Shown: piece after piece, positions 33,672-43,196 of the stretch
How the letters are laid out: each line of letters starts with the position of its first letter
How positions within the stretch are numbered: position 1 is the first letter of the stretch
Origin: Pseudobowmanella zhangzhouensis
GTDB taxonomy: Bacteria > Pseudomonadota > Gammaproteobacteria > Enterobacterales > Alteromonadaceae
DNA: 64,000 bases
Reading direction: 5' to 3'
Assembly (NCBI RefSeq): GCF_042662685.1
Contig: NZ_JBHSYO010000003.1
Coordinates: 248,001 to 312,000, forward strand
The notes under the pieces: generated by a model
Told to the model about the DNA's origin: nothing
Databases searched by the model: none
The model's input: only the letters and a program-made list of their open reading frames with translations
Made by a program: the position numbers and the translations under genes

Positions 33672-33727
33672 ACAGGAATCTTTAAAAAACAAACCGCTTA
33701 AGTCACCCTAAGCGGTTTATCAGAATA

Positions 33728-33804
33728 TGGGGTGGACGATGGGACTTGAACCCACGACAACCGGAATCACAATCCGGGGCTCTACCAACTGAGCTACGCC
33801 CACC
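33728..33804 (-). tRNA. tRNA-His (anticodon GTG)
   Basis: The anticodon loop is TTGTGAT. The extra 5' G at position -1 pairs with the discriminator C, a mark of tRNA-His, and CCA is encoded. Acceptor GTGGGCG pairs with CGTCCAC. Confidence 0.97.
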
Positions 33805-33825
33805 ATAGAATTGTTGCAGCGCGAC

Positions 33826-33902
<77 letters not shown>

Positions 33903-33932
33903 ATGGTACTGCACTTCTATTGCAGTCAAAGA

Positions 33933-34009
33933 TGGTCGGTGAGACAGGATTTGAACCTGCGACCCCTTGTACCCAAAACAAGTGCGCTACCAAGCTGCGC
34001 TACTCACCG
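33933..34009 (-). tRNA. tRNA-Pro (anticodon TGG), copy 1
   Basis: First gene of the cluster in transcription order. It has the same 77 bases as the copy at 33595-33671, with anticodon TGG. A strong sigma-70 promoter lies just upstream. Confidence 0.97.
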
Positions 34010-34052
34010 GACTTTGACTGTCTCGACAGTGCCCTGCCGCTACGGGACGCGA

Positions 34053-34081
34053 ATATTACCCACTTGCCCTATGCCCGTCAA
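34053..34081 (-). promoter_or_regulatory. Putative sigma-70 promoter of the tRNA operon
   Basis: TTGACG and TAATAT with 17 bases between, followed by a GC-rich discriminator (TCGCGTCCCG) typical of stable-RNA promoters under stringent control. It lies 44 bases upstream of the first tRNA. Confidence 0.75.
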
Positions 34082-34228
34082 ACACTTTTTCGGGTAAAAA
34101 ATTCAAATGCGCATTATTTGCTCAGCATGCTTATTTAATGCACTTTTTCCTCAAAAATTAGGCGATTGCGGCTGCCTTAAAGAATATGGGACAATTCGAC
34201 TTTCTCACCAGCCAGGAAGTATTCACCT

Positions 34229-35086
34229 ATGCCAGCTCAACTCATAGATGGGAAATTAATTGCCCAGCGCGTACGCGGCCATGTGGCCGAGCAAGTCAGT
34301 TTAATTGTTGAAAGTGGTAAACGCGCCCCTGGTTTAGCCGTGGTATTAGTCGGCGCCGATCCAGCCTCTCAGGTATATGTTGGCAGTAAGCGAAAAGCCT
34401 GTGAAGAAGTCGGGTTTGTGTCTAAATCTTATGACTTACCTTCCAATACGACCCAACAGCAGTTGCTCGACCTGATTGAACAACTAAACAACGACAAAGA
34501 CGTCGATGGCATATTGGTACAACTGCCATTGCCAGCAGGATTGCATGCGGATGAGATTTTAGAGCGGATTCATCCCCATAAGGATGTAGATGGTTTCCAC
34601 CCATACAACATTGGTCGTCTGGCGGAGCGTATGCCAGTGCTGCGTCCCTGCACGCCCAAGGGCATTATGACCCTGATTGAATCAACCAAAAAGCCCATGA
34701 AAGGCTTAAATGCTGTGGTGGTAGGTGCGTCTAATATTGTCGGTCGTCCTATGTCACTGGAGCTATTACTGGCCGGCTGCACGACAACTGTATGCCATAA
34801 ATTTACTAAGGACTTACAGTTCCATGTCAGCCATGCAGATTTACTGGTTGTGGCAGTGGGTAAGCCGGAATTTATCCCTGGTGACTGGATCAAACCGGGT
34901 GCCATCGTAATTGATGTAGGTATTAACCGACAAAATGATGGACGCCTGGTGGGGGACGTTGAATTTGAACGCGCTCGTGAAATCGCAGGCTGGATCACAC
35001 CAGTACCTGGCGGGGTTGGACCAATGACGGTAGCCAGCCTGATTGAAAACACCCTGGAAGCCTATGTAAAGTTTCACAGTGAATAA
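34229..35086 (+). CDS. folD: Bifunctional methylenetetrahydrofolate dehydrogenase/cyclohydrolase
   Basis: This 285-residue protein has the active-site YVGSKRKACEEVGF (catalytic Lys), the PCTPKGIM motif, GASNIVGRPM of the NADP fold and the PVPGGVGPMT loop. It interconverts methylene- and formyl-tetrahydrofolate. The start ATG at 34229 is well placed. It stands alone and converges with the epimerase at a shared terminator. Confidence 0.97.
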   Translation: MPAQLIDGKLIAQRVRGHVAEQVSLIVESGKRAPGLAVVLVGADPASQVYVGSKRKACEEVGFVSKSYDLPSNTTQQQLLDLIEQLNNDKDVDGILVQLPLPAGLHADEILERIHPHKDVDGFHPYNIGRLAERMPVLRPCTPKGIMTLIESTKKPMKGLNAVVVGASNIVGRPMSLELLLAGCTTTVCHKFTKDLQFHVSHADLLVVAVGKPEFIPGDWIKPGAIVIDVGINRQNDGRLVGDVEFERAREIAGWITPVPGGVGPMTVASLIENTLEAYVKFHSE

Positions 35087-35105
35087 ACCGCTAGCTCCTT
35101 AAAAC

Positions 35106-35134
35106 AAAAAACGCGCCGATTGGCGCGTTTTTTT
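35106..35134 (+). terminator. Bidirectional terminator between folD and the epimerase gene
   Basis: Stem AAAAAACGCGCC/GGCGCGTTTTTT with a 4-base loop. Stop codons of both convergent genes lie within 25 bases. Confidence 0.85.
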
Positions 35135-35135
35135 A

Positions 35136-36152
35136 TCAGGTGTTTTTAATATACCACGGCATGGTAAGGCTAATACCCTGCATAATGCGATATTGCGGCG
35201 CATAGCCTAGCAATCGCTGCGCTTTACCCACATCTGCCTGAGAATGGCGCACATCACCAGCACGGAAATCACGGTAGACTGGTGATTTGTCATAATTAAC
35301 GCCATTTTCCGCCAGTGCAGCACGAATCGCTTCAAACAACTGGTTTAATGTGGTGCGGTCGCCCACTGCCACATTAAATACCTCAGATTTCTCCAGTTCA
35401 GTGGTGGCAGAGAGCAGATTGGCCTGAATCACGTTTTCAATAAAACAAAAATCGCGGCTGGTTTCACCGTCGCCATTAATAAACACGTCTTCGCCATTGT
35501 TCATCGCAGCCGTCCATTTGGGGATCACGGCCGCATACGCACCATTTGGATCCTGACGACGACCAAATACATTAAAGTAACGCAGGCCTGCACTGTGGAA
35601 ACCGTAACTACGGGAGAACACGTCCGCGTACAGTTCGTTGACATATTTGGTCACTGCATAAGGAGACAGCGGGTTACCGATGTTTTCTTCAACTTTCGGT
35701 AGTGCAGGATGATCACCATAGGTAGAACTTGATGCAGCATAGACAAAGGATTTCACCTGAGCATCACGTGCCGCCACCAGCATATTTAAAAAACCGGTAA
35801 TATTCGCAGAATTACTGGTAATGGGATCGGCCAGCGAGCGAGGCACAGACCCGAGCGCCGCCTGATGCAACACATAATCCACGCCTTCGCAGGCTTGCTG
35901 ACAGGTAGTCAGCTCACGGATATCGCCATTAATAAAGGTAAAGTTCTGCCACTGTGAATCAGACACCAGCCCCTGTACTTCATCCAGATTTTTCTGATGA
36001 CCGGTAGCGAAATTATCCAGGCCAACCACTTTCTGATTTTTCTTAAGTAACGCTTCAACCAGATTCGAACCAATAAAACCGGCAGCGCCCGTTACCAGCC
36101 AGGTGAATTGTTCAGTGTCGAGTCGGTTAAGTAACTTTGTATATGCGTCCAT
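35136..36152 (-). CDS. NAD-dependent sugar-nucleotide epimerase (UDP-GlcNAc 4-epimerase/WbpP-TviC type)
   Basis: This protein has 338 residues from the ATG at 36152; a GTG three codons earlier is possible. The Rossmann motif is VTGAAGFIGSNL and the short-chain dehydrogenase catalytic Ser-Tyr-Lys is in AASSSTYGDH and SPYAVTKYVNE. WbpP/TviC-like features (GRRQDPNGAYAAVIPKW and GDGETSRDFCF) suggest UDP-N-acetylhexosamine 4-epimerase activity for surface polysaccharide. The partner genes of a polysaccharide cluster are not nearby. It lies next to mlaA. Confidence 0.82.
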   Translation of the reverse strand: MDAYTKLLNRLDTEQFTWLVTGAAGFIGSNLVEALLKKNQKVVGLDNFATGHQKNLDEVQGLVSDSQWQNFTFINGDIRELTTCQQACEGVDYVLHQAALGSVPRSLADPITSNSANITGFLNMLVAARDAQVKSFVYAASSSTYGDHPALPKVEENIGNPLSPYAVTKYVNELYADVFSRSYGFHSAGLRYFNVFGRRQDPNGAYAAVIPKWTAAMNNGEDVFINGDGETSRDFCFIENVIQANLLSATTELEKSEVFNVAVGDRTTLNQLFEAIRAALAENGVNYDKSPVYRDFRAGDVRHSQADVGKAQRLLGYAPQYRIMQGISLTMPWYIKNT

Positions 36153-36161
36153 TTTGCTCAC

Positions 36162-36926
36162 TTATAGGTTATCCAGATAGGCATCGATATCGTCTTCCAG
36201 CTCTTTCTCTTCTGCTGGCTTCTCTACTTTACCATCTTTAACTTTGAATTCCTGTTGCTGGAAATAGATGTCTTTAACCAGCGCGTATGGATCCACTGAC
36301 TGTTCAACCAGTTTTTCCTGCTCCATCAGACTGGCACGAATTTCCAGCACCTTGATACCAGTACTCAGCAGCGACAGATAGATATTCAAATCTGCCATGG
36401 GAAAATACGAGCCATCCACAATATCACCGGTCAGATTACGCGGGTCATTCGGGCCCATTGCCGGCACCATCAGATACGGCCCGGTACCGACACCCCAGAC
36501 ACCCAGTGTTTCGCCAAATTCTTCTTCCGTGCGCTCAATGCCCATATGTTTGGCCACATCGAAAAAGCCCAGCAAGCCAATGGTGCTGTTAATCACAAAA
36601 CGGCCAACACTGCCGGCCGAGTCGCCGACTTTACCCTGCAGCAGGTTATTCACCGCGTTGGCGGGCTCTTCCAGATTCAGTGCCGCATTGTATAAGCCAT
36701 CACGGGCAAAGCGCGGCATCACAGTGATATAGGCTTCAGTGGTCGGGCGCAGGATATGTTTATCCAACACATTCCAGTTGAAATCCCACATCTCGCGGTT
36801 GAACGATTCAATCGGATCGCGCGGGTCTCCTGGGTTATTACTCAACTCGGCATCATCATGAGGACGTGATGCACAGCCACCCAGCAACAATAAAATTAAC
36901 GGCAGACTACGCCAATAAACACCCAT
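36162..36926 (-). CDS. mlaA: MlaA (VacJ) family outer-membrane lipoprotein
   Basis: This 254-residue lipoprotein has lipobox LLGGC (Cys near residue 18) and the VacJ hallmark DPIESFNREMWDFN with GEFGETLGVWGVG. MlaA removes misplaced phospholipids from the outer leaflet and works with the Mla pathway; other mla genes are not nearby. It directly abuts ccmI, with a one-base overlap. The C-terminal tail is acidic (PAEEKELEDDIDAYL). Confidence 0.93.
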   Translation of the reverse strand: MGVYWRSLPLILLLLGGCASRPHDDAELSNNPGDPRDPIESFNREMWDFNWNVLDKHILRPTTEAYITVMPRFARDGLYNAALNLEEPANAVNNLLQGKVGDSAGSVGRFVINSTIGLLGFFDVAKHMGIERTEEEFGETLGVWGVGTGPYLMVPAMGPNDPRNLTGDIVDGSYFPMADLNIYLSLLSTGIKVLEIRASLMEQEKLVEQSVDPYALVKDIYFQQQEFKVKDGKVEKPAEEKELEDDIDAYLDNL

Positions 36927-38149
36927 TAATTTGTAACCTCCTGGTCGATTATTACCGCCAATTCGTTTTCCTCACCAACGCGAATACTGATTTGTGCCTG
37001 ACCCTGTAATTCACCGCTGCGGGTTTCGGCGCTTTGATCTAACGAAACACGCGCGGTAACCACTACATCGGTCAAATCTGACAAGCTGTATTCGCTGGTC
37101 ATCGCCTGCTCGTCAGACAATACCACAGTCACGGGTAAGTCAGGCAATGGCATTCTTACCACCGCCGCCGGCATAGGATTCAGCCCAGCAGCATCTTTGG
37201 CAAACACAAACAAACTGGCCTGCCTTGGCAAGCGCTCTGCTAATTCTGGCGCAATCGTTACATTTACAGCGATGAGCGTATTACCCTGCTGCATACGCTG
37301 CAGCTTTTTCTGCAGACCACGATAGGCGTCACTGTCTTCCGGCAGTAAGGGTAACAGTCGTTGCCAATGTTCCATTGCAAGTGCTTGCTGGCCGTTTTGC
37401 TCCGCCAGCATCGCAGACAACGCGATAACGTCGGTATTGTCCGGCTCCGTGCCGCGCAACTGCTGCAGATGAAAATCCGCTTCTTTGAGCTTTGCTTCAT
37501 CCTCACTGGCCATTAGCGCCTGAACTAAGCGCAAACGAATACTGCTGTCATCAGGTGTCAGTTCAAGGGCCTTATGCAATGCGGCAACCGCAGGTTCAGC
37601 GTAACCCAATGAACCATATAGTGAGCCAATCAGCATCCAGCCGGTTGGATCGTCGGGCTGTTCATTCAGACGAGTGCGAAGCGCCAGAATAAGGCGCTGG
37701 TAATCCTGCTCTGTGGCATTGTCATCACCGTCTATCACCAATCGTTTTGCCAGAGCACTGAGCTGCTGATTGGCATCCTGCCAGTCGGCGATCTTATCCA
37801 GTTCGCTAACCTGACTGTATATACCCAGAGAAAGCACACAGATTGCGGCGGCAATTCCCCACGCAATAATGCCCGATACACGGCCTTTGTGACTGGCCTG
37901 CGGCTGAATGTCGCTGGCCAGACTCAGGGTTAATTCATTAAGGGCCTGCTGATAATCCTGCTCAGACAGCAATCCATCCTCACGCTCCTGCTGTAATTCA
38001 GCCTTACGCTCCTTCGCCAATTGGATATTCATCTCGCGACTGTCGGCACGCTGTTGCGCCTGCTGACGGCGACTACCCAATAACGGCACAATCACCAATG
38101 CCACGGCCAACAGTAATAACCCGGCCATGCCCATATATATTGTTGTCAT
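36926..38149 (-). CDS. ccmI: Cytochrome c biogenesis protein CcmI
   Basis: This protein has 407 residues from the ATG at 38149, which overlaps the ccmH stop (TAATG). An N-terminal membrane helix (residues about 5-22) is followed by a cytoplasmic coil (QQAQQRADSREMNIQ). A second helix near residue 100 (IIAWGIAAAICVLSLGIY) precedes a periplasmic TPR region (residues about 160-280). CcmI hands apocytochrome c to the CcmFH ligase. A C-terminal IgV-like extension (residues about 300-407) is present. Confidence 0.9.
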   Translation of the reverse strand: MTTIYMGMAGLLLLAVALVIVPLLGSRRQQAQQRADSREMNIQLAKERKAELQQEREDGLLSEQDYQQALNELTLSLASDIQPQASHKGRVSGIIAWGIAAAICVLSLGIYSQVSELDKIADWQDANQQLSALAKRLVIDGDDNATEQDYQRLILALRTRLNEQPDDPTGWMLIGSLYGSLGYAEPAVAALHKALELTPDDSSIRLRLVQALMASEDEAKLKEADFHLQQLRGTEPDNTDVIALSAMLAEQNGQQALAMEHWQRLLPLLPEDSDAYRGLQKKLQRMQQGNTLIAVNVTIAPELAERLPRQASLFVFAKDAAGLNPMPAAVVRMPLPDLPVTVVLSDEQAMTSEYSLSDLTDVVVTARVSLDQSAETRSGELQGQAQISIRVGEENELAVIIDQEVTN

Positions 38150-38577
38150 TATTCTTCCCCGAGCAGACGTTTCGCTTCGCTGACGTCCAGTTCTGTGGTC
38201 TGTGTTGTTCTTCGCCGCAGCACAAATATCGCTCCCAGCACAATGGCCAGTACCGGTAATACCCACAATACCCAGGTTAACGGCGTAACCGGCGGCTGAT
38301 AATGTACAAAGTCACCGTATCGCTCTTTCATGTATTGCAGGATCTGCTCACGATCTTTGCCCTGCTTAATCAATTGATACAGCTTACGCTGAAGGTCTTT
38401 GGCCACTACCGCATTGGAATCGGCAATATTCTGGTTTTGACACTTTGGGCAGCGTAACTCTTCTTTTAATTGGTTAAACAGTTGCTGCTGGGCCGGGTTA
38501 TCAAACTGCCAGATCTCCTCGACCGCAAAGGCATTGGTGACAACCAGCATCAGTGCTATCAGTATCCATCGCATCAT
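38149..38577 (-). CDS. ccmH: Cytochrome c-type biogenesis protein CcmH
   Basis: This 142-residue protein has a signal helix, the redox motif RCPKCQNQNIADSNA, and a C-terminal membrane helix. It reduces apocytochrome Cys or a partner disulphide in heme ligation. The start overlaps ccmG by four bases. The heme-lyase partner CcmF lies two genes upstream. Confidence 0.93.
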   Translation of the reverse strand: MMRWILIALMLVVTNAFAVEEIWQFDNPAQQQLFNQLKEELRCPKCQNQNIADSNAVVAKDLQRKLYQLIKQGKDREQILQYMKERYGDFVHYQPPVTPLTWVLWVLPVLAIVLGAIFVLRRRTTQTTELDVSEAKRLLGEE

Positions 38578-39146
38578 TCGGCCAGTAACTCCTGATATAA
38601 CGGCGCAATTTGCGTCTGCCAGTTCTGTGGATTGATATCCCCAATCAGGTGCATACGAATAACGCCTTTTTTATCAACCAGATAGGTCTCTGGCGCGCCT
38701 GTCACCCCCAGGTCAATGGAATACTGACGATCGGCATCGAGGATATTAAACTGATAAGGATTGCCCAATCGCTGCAACTTGGCGGTCACTTCACGCTGCA
38801 ATTGTGCCAATGGTTTCGTGCCGAAATCAGCATCCACCGACTCAGGTAAATACAAACCGACAATACGCACGCCTTGCTCGCGCAACTGGCTCAGAAACGG
38901 CAGTTCCACATCACAGGTAACACACCAAACACCCCACACATTAAGCAGTGTCACTTCACCGCTAAATACGCTCTGGTCGTAGATGACCTGTGGCTGCATT
39001 AAATCCGCAAGGGCAAACTCGGGAATATCACGACTCACCTGCACCTGATTTTTATAGGTGGGGTCGGAGAACAAACCACTGAACAGGAAAATGCTAATCC
39101 CGAAAAAAATCAGCAATGGCAATACCAGAATCAAACGCGACTTCAT
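38574..39146 (-). CDS. ccmG: Thiol:disulfide interchange protein CcmG/DsbE
   Basis: This 190-residue thioredoxin-fold protein has an N-terminal membrane anchor and the active site WCVTC (usual WCPTC). The cis-Pro loop is in TGAPETYLV. It keeps apocytochrome c reduced for heme attachment. The central Pro-to-Val change in the CxxC could shift redox potential, although similar variants exist. Confidence 0.93.
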   Translation of the reverse strand: MKSRLILVLPLLIFFGISIFLFSGLFSDPTYKNQVQVSRDIPEFALADLMQPQVIYDQSVFSGEVTLLNVWGVWCVTCDVELPFLSQLREQGVRIVGLYLPESVDADFGTKPLAQLQREVTAKLQRLGNPYQFNILDADRQYSIDLGVTGAPETYLVDKKGVIRMHLIGDINPQNWQTQIAPLYQELLAE

Positions 39147-41119
39147 ACCGTTTGTCCTTGCAACTGCTCAACTGGTGCGTTGGTCTTGGCTTGTGCCAAC
39201 CGATAACGTTTATCCAACATCGACATAATCCCGCCCAATGCCATCAGTAATGCACCGGCCCAAATCCAGCGGACGAAGGGTTTGACATATAATCGCAAGC
39301 CCCAGTCGCCGTTACTTAACTGCTCACCCAGCGCCACATATAAATCCCGCGTAAAACCACCGTCGATGGCGGCCTCAGTCATCATATTGCGTTGCACCTG
39401 ATAGAAACGCTTCTCAGCACGCAGGTGGGCGATATGCTCTCCATCCTGATAGATATCTACCAGCGCCTGTTGGCCTCGATAATTCGGTCCTTGCAGCGAG
39501 GTTACACCATTAAATTCAAACTGATAGCCAGCAAGCTCGGTACGTTCACCCACCGCCATACGCACGTCTTTTTCGACGCTGTAATGGCTGGTCAGGGCAA
39601 TACCCATCAGGGTCACAGCGAAGCCAATATGCCCCAATACCATGCCCCAATGGCTCGGCGTCAGTCGTTTCAACGACTGCATACCCGCCTGACCGTCACC
39701 GTGACGGGAGACAATCTCCTGCACGGTACTGACACCAATCCACAGCGCCAACAAGGTACCGACCAGTGCCCACGCTTCAATACCACTGTATTGCCAGTTA
39801 ATCAGCAAAGATCCCACCGCGGCAATCAATAAACCGGTGATAATCTGCCCGCGTAATGCCAGCAACGACTGATTTTTCCAGCGCGATAAGGGCCCGATAG
39901 CCAGCAATGCCACAAACGGACCAATCAGATAACTGAACATCTGGTTAAAGAACGGTGCACCAATAGAAATACTACCCAGCCCCAATTCCTTGTGCACCAG
40001 CGGCAGTAAGGTGCCCAACAGCACTACCAGCGTGGCGGCAGACAGGAACAAATTATTCCCCATCAACATTACTTCACGACTGACTGGCTGGTAATTGGCC
40101 AGACTGCGAAGACCAGCAGCGCGCAGTGCAAATAACAACAATGAGCCGCCAATCGTAACTGCTAGGATACCGAGGATAAACAGGCCGCGGGTCGGATCGC
40201 TGGCAAAGGCATGCACCGACACAATCACCCCGGAGCGCACTAAGAAGGTGCCAAGCAGGCTCAGCGAAAATGCCGCGATGGCTAACAGCACCGTCCAGGA
40301 TTTAAACAACTTGCGTTTTTCGGTCACCGCCAGGGAATGCAATAACGCAGTACCCGCCAGCCACGGCATAAATGAGGCATTTTCAACCGGATCCCAGAAC
40401 CACCAACCGCCCCAGCCCAGCTCATAGTAGGCCCACCAACTGCCGAGCATAATACCGATAGTTAGAAATACCCATGCGGCCAGTGTCCAGGGTCTCGCCC
40501 AGCGCGCCCAGGCGGCATCCAGTCGACCATTTATCAGGGCGGCTATAGCCAGTGCAAACACCACAGAAAAACCCACATAGCCCATATACAACATGGGCGG
40601 ATGCATGATCATGCCGATATCCTGCAAAAGCGGATTCAAATCGCGGCCATCGACCGGATAAAACGGCAATAAACGTTCAAAGGGATTGGAAGCAGTTAAC
40701 ACATACAGGTAAAAACTGGCTGCTATCAACCCGAGGATAGCCAGCACCCGCGCAACCATAGGCTGCGGCATAGCACGACTAAAGCGGGCTACCGCCACGG
40801 TCCAGCAGGACAACACAAACACCCATAATAAAAACGAGCCTTCATGCCCCCCCCACACCGCGGTCACACGGTAATAGACGGGTAAGGCACTGTTGGAATT
40901 GCTCGCCACATAACTGAGGGTAAAGTCGTTACTAACAAACGCCCAGGTCAGCGCACCATAGGCAATTGCGGTAAACAAAAACATTCCGGTGGCCAAGGGA
41001 CGTGCCAGCGCCATCATAGTTTGACTGGCCCGTTGTACTCCCCACATCGGATAAATAGCCAGCGCAACTGCCATTAAAAAAGCCAGCGCCAGCGAAAAAT
41101 GACCTAATTCAGCTAACAT
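39143..41119 (-). CDS. ccmF: Cytochrome c heme lyase CcmF
   Basis: This 658-residue multi-span protein has the tryptophan-rich WWD motif GWGGWWFWDPVENASF (about residues 235-250), several conserved His and the C-terminal periplasmic domain. It joins heme, handed on by CcmE, to apocytochrome c with CcmH and CcmI. Its start is after ccmE, and four bases overlap with ccmG. The N-terminal half has AVWGGHEGSFLLWVF, also typical. Confidence 0.96.
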   Translation of the reverse strand: MLAELGHFSLALAFLMAVALAIYPMWGVQRASQTMMALARPLATGMFLFTAIAYGALTWAFVSNDFTLSYVASNSNSALPVYYRVTAVWGGHEGSFLLWVFVLSCWTVAVARFSRAMPQPMVARVLAILGLIAASFYLYVLTASNPFERLLPFYPVDGRDLNPLLQDIGMIMHPPMLYMGYVGFSVVFALAIAALINGRLDAAWARWARPWTLAAWVFLTIGIMLGSWWAYYELGWGGWWFWDPVENASFMPWLAGTALLHSLAVTEKRKLFKSWTVLLAIAAFSLSLLGTFLVRSGVIVSVHAFASDPTRGLFILGILAVTIGGSLLLFALRAAGLRSLANYQPVSREVMLMGNNLFLSAATLVVLLGTLLPLVHKELGLGSISIGAPFFNQMFSYLIGPFVALLAIGPLSRWKNQSLLALRGQIITGLLIAAVGSLLINWQYSGIEAWALVGTLLALWIGVSTVQEIVSRHGDGQAGMQSLKRLTPSHWGMVLGHIGFAVTLMGIALTSHYSVEKDVRMAVGERTELAGYQFEFNGVTSLQGPNYRGQQALVDIYQDGEHIAHLRAEKRFYQVQRNMMTEAAIDGGFTRDLYVALGEQLSNGDWGLRLYVKPFVRWIWAGALLMALGGIMSMLDKRYRLAQAKTNAPVEQLQGQTV

Positions 41120-41131
41120 CGTATTCTCCGC

Positions 41132-41596
41132 TTAGTAGGTCGCATCCTGAGGCTTGACGTGTTTGATACCTTTCATTTTTTCGGCCAGTTCAGGCGGCAT
41201 ATACTCTTCATCGTGCTTGGCCAGTACCTCATCAGCGATGACCAAATCCGCCGCTGCCAGGGTACCTGTGACAACAATACCCTGTCCTTCACGGAATAAA
41301 TCCGGCAATAAGCCTTCATATTCGACCCGCACAACAGGGCCGGTATCGGTGAGCGAGAACGCTACCTTCAGTGATTCTTCATCGCGGGTGACGGTACCGG
41401 GAATGACCATGCCACCGACTTTTAAACGCTGTCCCTGCTTTGGCACTGTGCCATTTTTACCCTGAATGACTTCAGAGGGCGTCAAAAACATATCCATGTT
41501 TTCACTCAGCGCCGACAGCACCATATAGATAGCGCCAGCCACCAACAGCATAATCGCCAGCACACCAGTCAGACGGGACTTACGTCTTGGATTCAT
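41132..41596 (-). CDS. ccmE: Heme chaperone CcmE
   Basis: This 154-residue protein has an N-terminal membrane anchor (residues about 8-27), an OB-fold domain, and the covalent heme His in VLAKHDEEYMPPE. It takes heme from CcmABCD and passes it to CcmF. Length and motif match the family. Confidence 0.95.
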   Translation of the reverse strand: MNPRRKSRLTGVLAIMLLVAGAIYMVLSALSENMDMFLTPSEVIQGKNGTVPKQGQRLKVGGMVIPGTVTRDEESLKVAFSLTDTGPVVRVEYEGLLPDLFREGQGIVVTGTLAAADLVIADEVLAKHDEEYMPPELAEKMKGIKHVKPQDATY

Positions 41597-41602
41597 TGTT
41601 GT

Positions 41603-41794
41603 TTAACCTTTCGAAGCTTCAATTCTTTTTCTGCGGGCCTGTTCGGCACGGATTGCACTGAGCAAATTGCGGCGCTGCACTTTGAGCACAACATAACTAC
41701 CGAGCATCAGCGCGGCAAATGCCCCAAACGATAACCAAACGAACAGGCCATATCCGCCCATCGCGAAAAACGCTTGCCAGTTTTCAAACTGCAT
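41603..41794 (-). CDS. ccmD: Heme exporter protein CcmD
   Basis: This protein has 63 residues from the ATG at 41794, which overlaps the ccmC stop; the frame is open ten codons further but that part lies in ccmC. It has one membrane helix (AMGGYGLFVWLSFGAFAALM) and a basic tail (EQARRKRIEASK). It helps release holo-CcmE from the CcmABC complex. Confidence 0.9.
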   Translation of the reverse strand: MQFENWQAFFAMGGYGLFVWLSFGAFAALMLGSYVVLKVQRRNLLSAIRAEQARRKRIEASKG

Positions 41795-42531
41795 CAGGCC
41801 TGCTCTCCTAATTTTTGTACCCACGGACGCTTAATTTCGCGGCGTAAAATCTCATTTTGCAGAGATAATAATGCCAGTGCGCCAATCGCCATGGCTAAGC
41901 CAAACAGATTGATTAATAACGGCCACAGCATCTCAGGCGCAATGCTGGGTTTGGCAAATTTTGTAATCGATGCGCCCTGATGCAGCGTGTTCCACCACTC
42001 CACCGAGTAATGAATGATTGGTAGATTCACCACGCCGACAATCGCCATCAAACCCGCCGCTTTGCCACCGGTTTGCTTGTCATCAAACGCATGGTACAGC
42101 GCCCATACACCCAGATACATAAATAACAGGATCAATTCTGAGGTTAAACGCGCGTCCCACACCCACCAGGTGCCCCACATAGGTTTGCCCCACGCGGCCC
42201 CGGTTAACAAAGCCAATAAGGTAACCACTGCGCCAACCGGCGCGATGGCGGCAACAGCCATGTCGGCAGTACGAATTTGCCAGACCAAACCGATCAGTGC
42301 CGCGATCGCCATAGCGGCATAAGTACTCATAGACAAAATCGCGGTTGGTACATGAACATACATGATGCGTGCAGAGTCTCCCTGTTGGTAATCTGCTGGC
42401 GCATAGGCCAAGCCCCATACACAACCAGTCAACAACGCGATCACCGCGAGAAATGCAAACCAGGGAAACAGACGCTGACACAAAAAATAAGTTTGTTCAG
42501 TTTTGGCGTAAGGATGTAACCACTTCCACAT
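41794..42531 (-). CDS. ccmC: Heme exporter/handling protein CcmC
   Basis: This 245-residue membrane protein has the WWD motif in WGTWWVWDARLTSEL and six likely helices. It loads heme onto CcmE. Its start overlaps the ccmB stop by one base (43-type TAATG coupling is used throughout this operon). Confidence 0.95.
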   Translation of the reverse strand: MWKWLHPYAKTEQTYFLCQRLFPWFAFLAVIALLTGCVWGLAYAPADYQQGDSARIMYVHVPTAILSMSTYAAMAIAALIGLVWQIRTADMAVAAIAPVGAVVTLLALLTGAAWGKPMWGTWWVWDARLTSELILLFMYLGVWALYHAFDDKQTGGKAAGLMAIVGVVNLPIIHYSVEWWNTLHQGASITKFAKPSIAPEMLWPLLINLFGLAMAIGALALLSLQNEILRREIKRPWVQKLGEQA

Positions 42532-43196
42532 CAGTTAAGACTCACTCTCAATGCATAAGCGCTAGCCAGAGGCGACAGCGCCAGAGAAAACAATAACATG
42601 GCAGCCAGCAAAAATAGCTGGCCATTATAAGCAAGTTGGATTGCTGCCGCATCCACTGCCGAGGTCGCAATAATTAATAACGGGACGAGTAACGGCAACA
42701 ATAACAAACTCAGTAAAACACCGCCTTTTTGCACGCTGACGGTTAATCCCACACCTATCGCGCCTACCAGACTAATTACAGGAGTGCCAAGTAACAAAGT
42801 CAGCAACAGTGCCCAATACATATCCGCAGTTAAATTCAGAAACAGTGCCAGCAAAGGTGAAATCAGAATCAGCGGCACAATACTTACCAGCCAGTGACTG
42901 CATATTTTCGCCAGAACCAGCCAGGGTAACGATGCGCCGGATAGCATTTGCTGCTCCAGCGCCCCATCGTTAAAATCATCACGGAATAACCGGTCTAGCC
43001 CCAGCAACGCAGATAAAAGCGCTGCGACCCAGATAATACCGGGGCCCACCTTTTGCAGTGTCTGCGGACCTGGTCCCACACCGAGAGGAAACAGACTGAT
43101 CACCAGCACGAAAAACAGCAAAGGCTGAAAAACTTCCGCGCGAGCCCGGAATGCCAGCAGCATGTCTCGGCGCATTTGTGTGATAAATCCCTGCAT
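42531..43196 (-). CDS. ccmB: Heme exporter protein CcmB
   Basis: This protein has 221 residues from the ATG at 43196, overlapping the ccmA stop; a GTG two codons up is less likely. Six hydrophobic segments form the ABC membrane subunit that pairs with CcmA. Typical pattern GVGPGPQTLQKVGPGIIWV is present. Confidence 0.92.
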   Translation of the reverse strand: MQGFITQMRRDMLLAFRARAEVFQPLLFFVLVISLFPLGVGPGPQTLQKVGPGIIWVAALLSALLGLDRLFRDDFNDGALEQQMLSGASLPWLVLAKICSHWLVSIVPLILISPLLALFLNLTADMYWALLLTLLLGTPVISLVGAIGVGLTVSVQKGGVLLSLLLLPLLVPLLIIATSAVDAAAIQLAYNGQLFLLAAMLLFSLALSPLASAYALRVSLN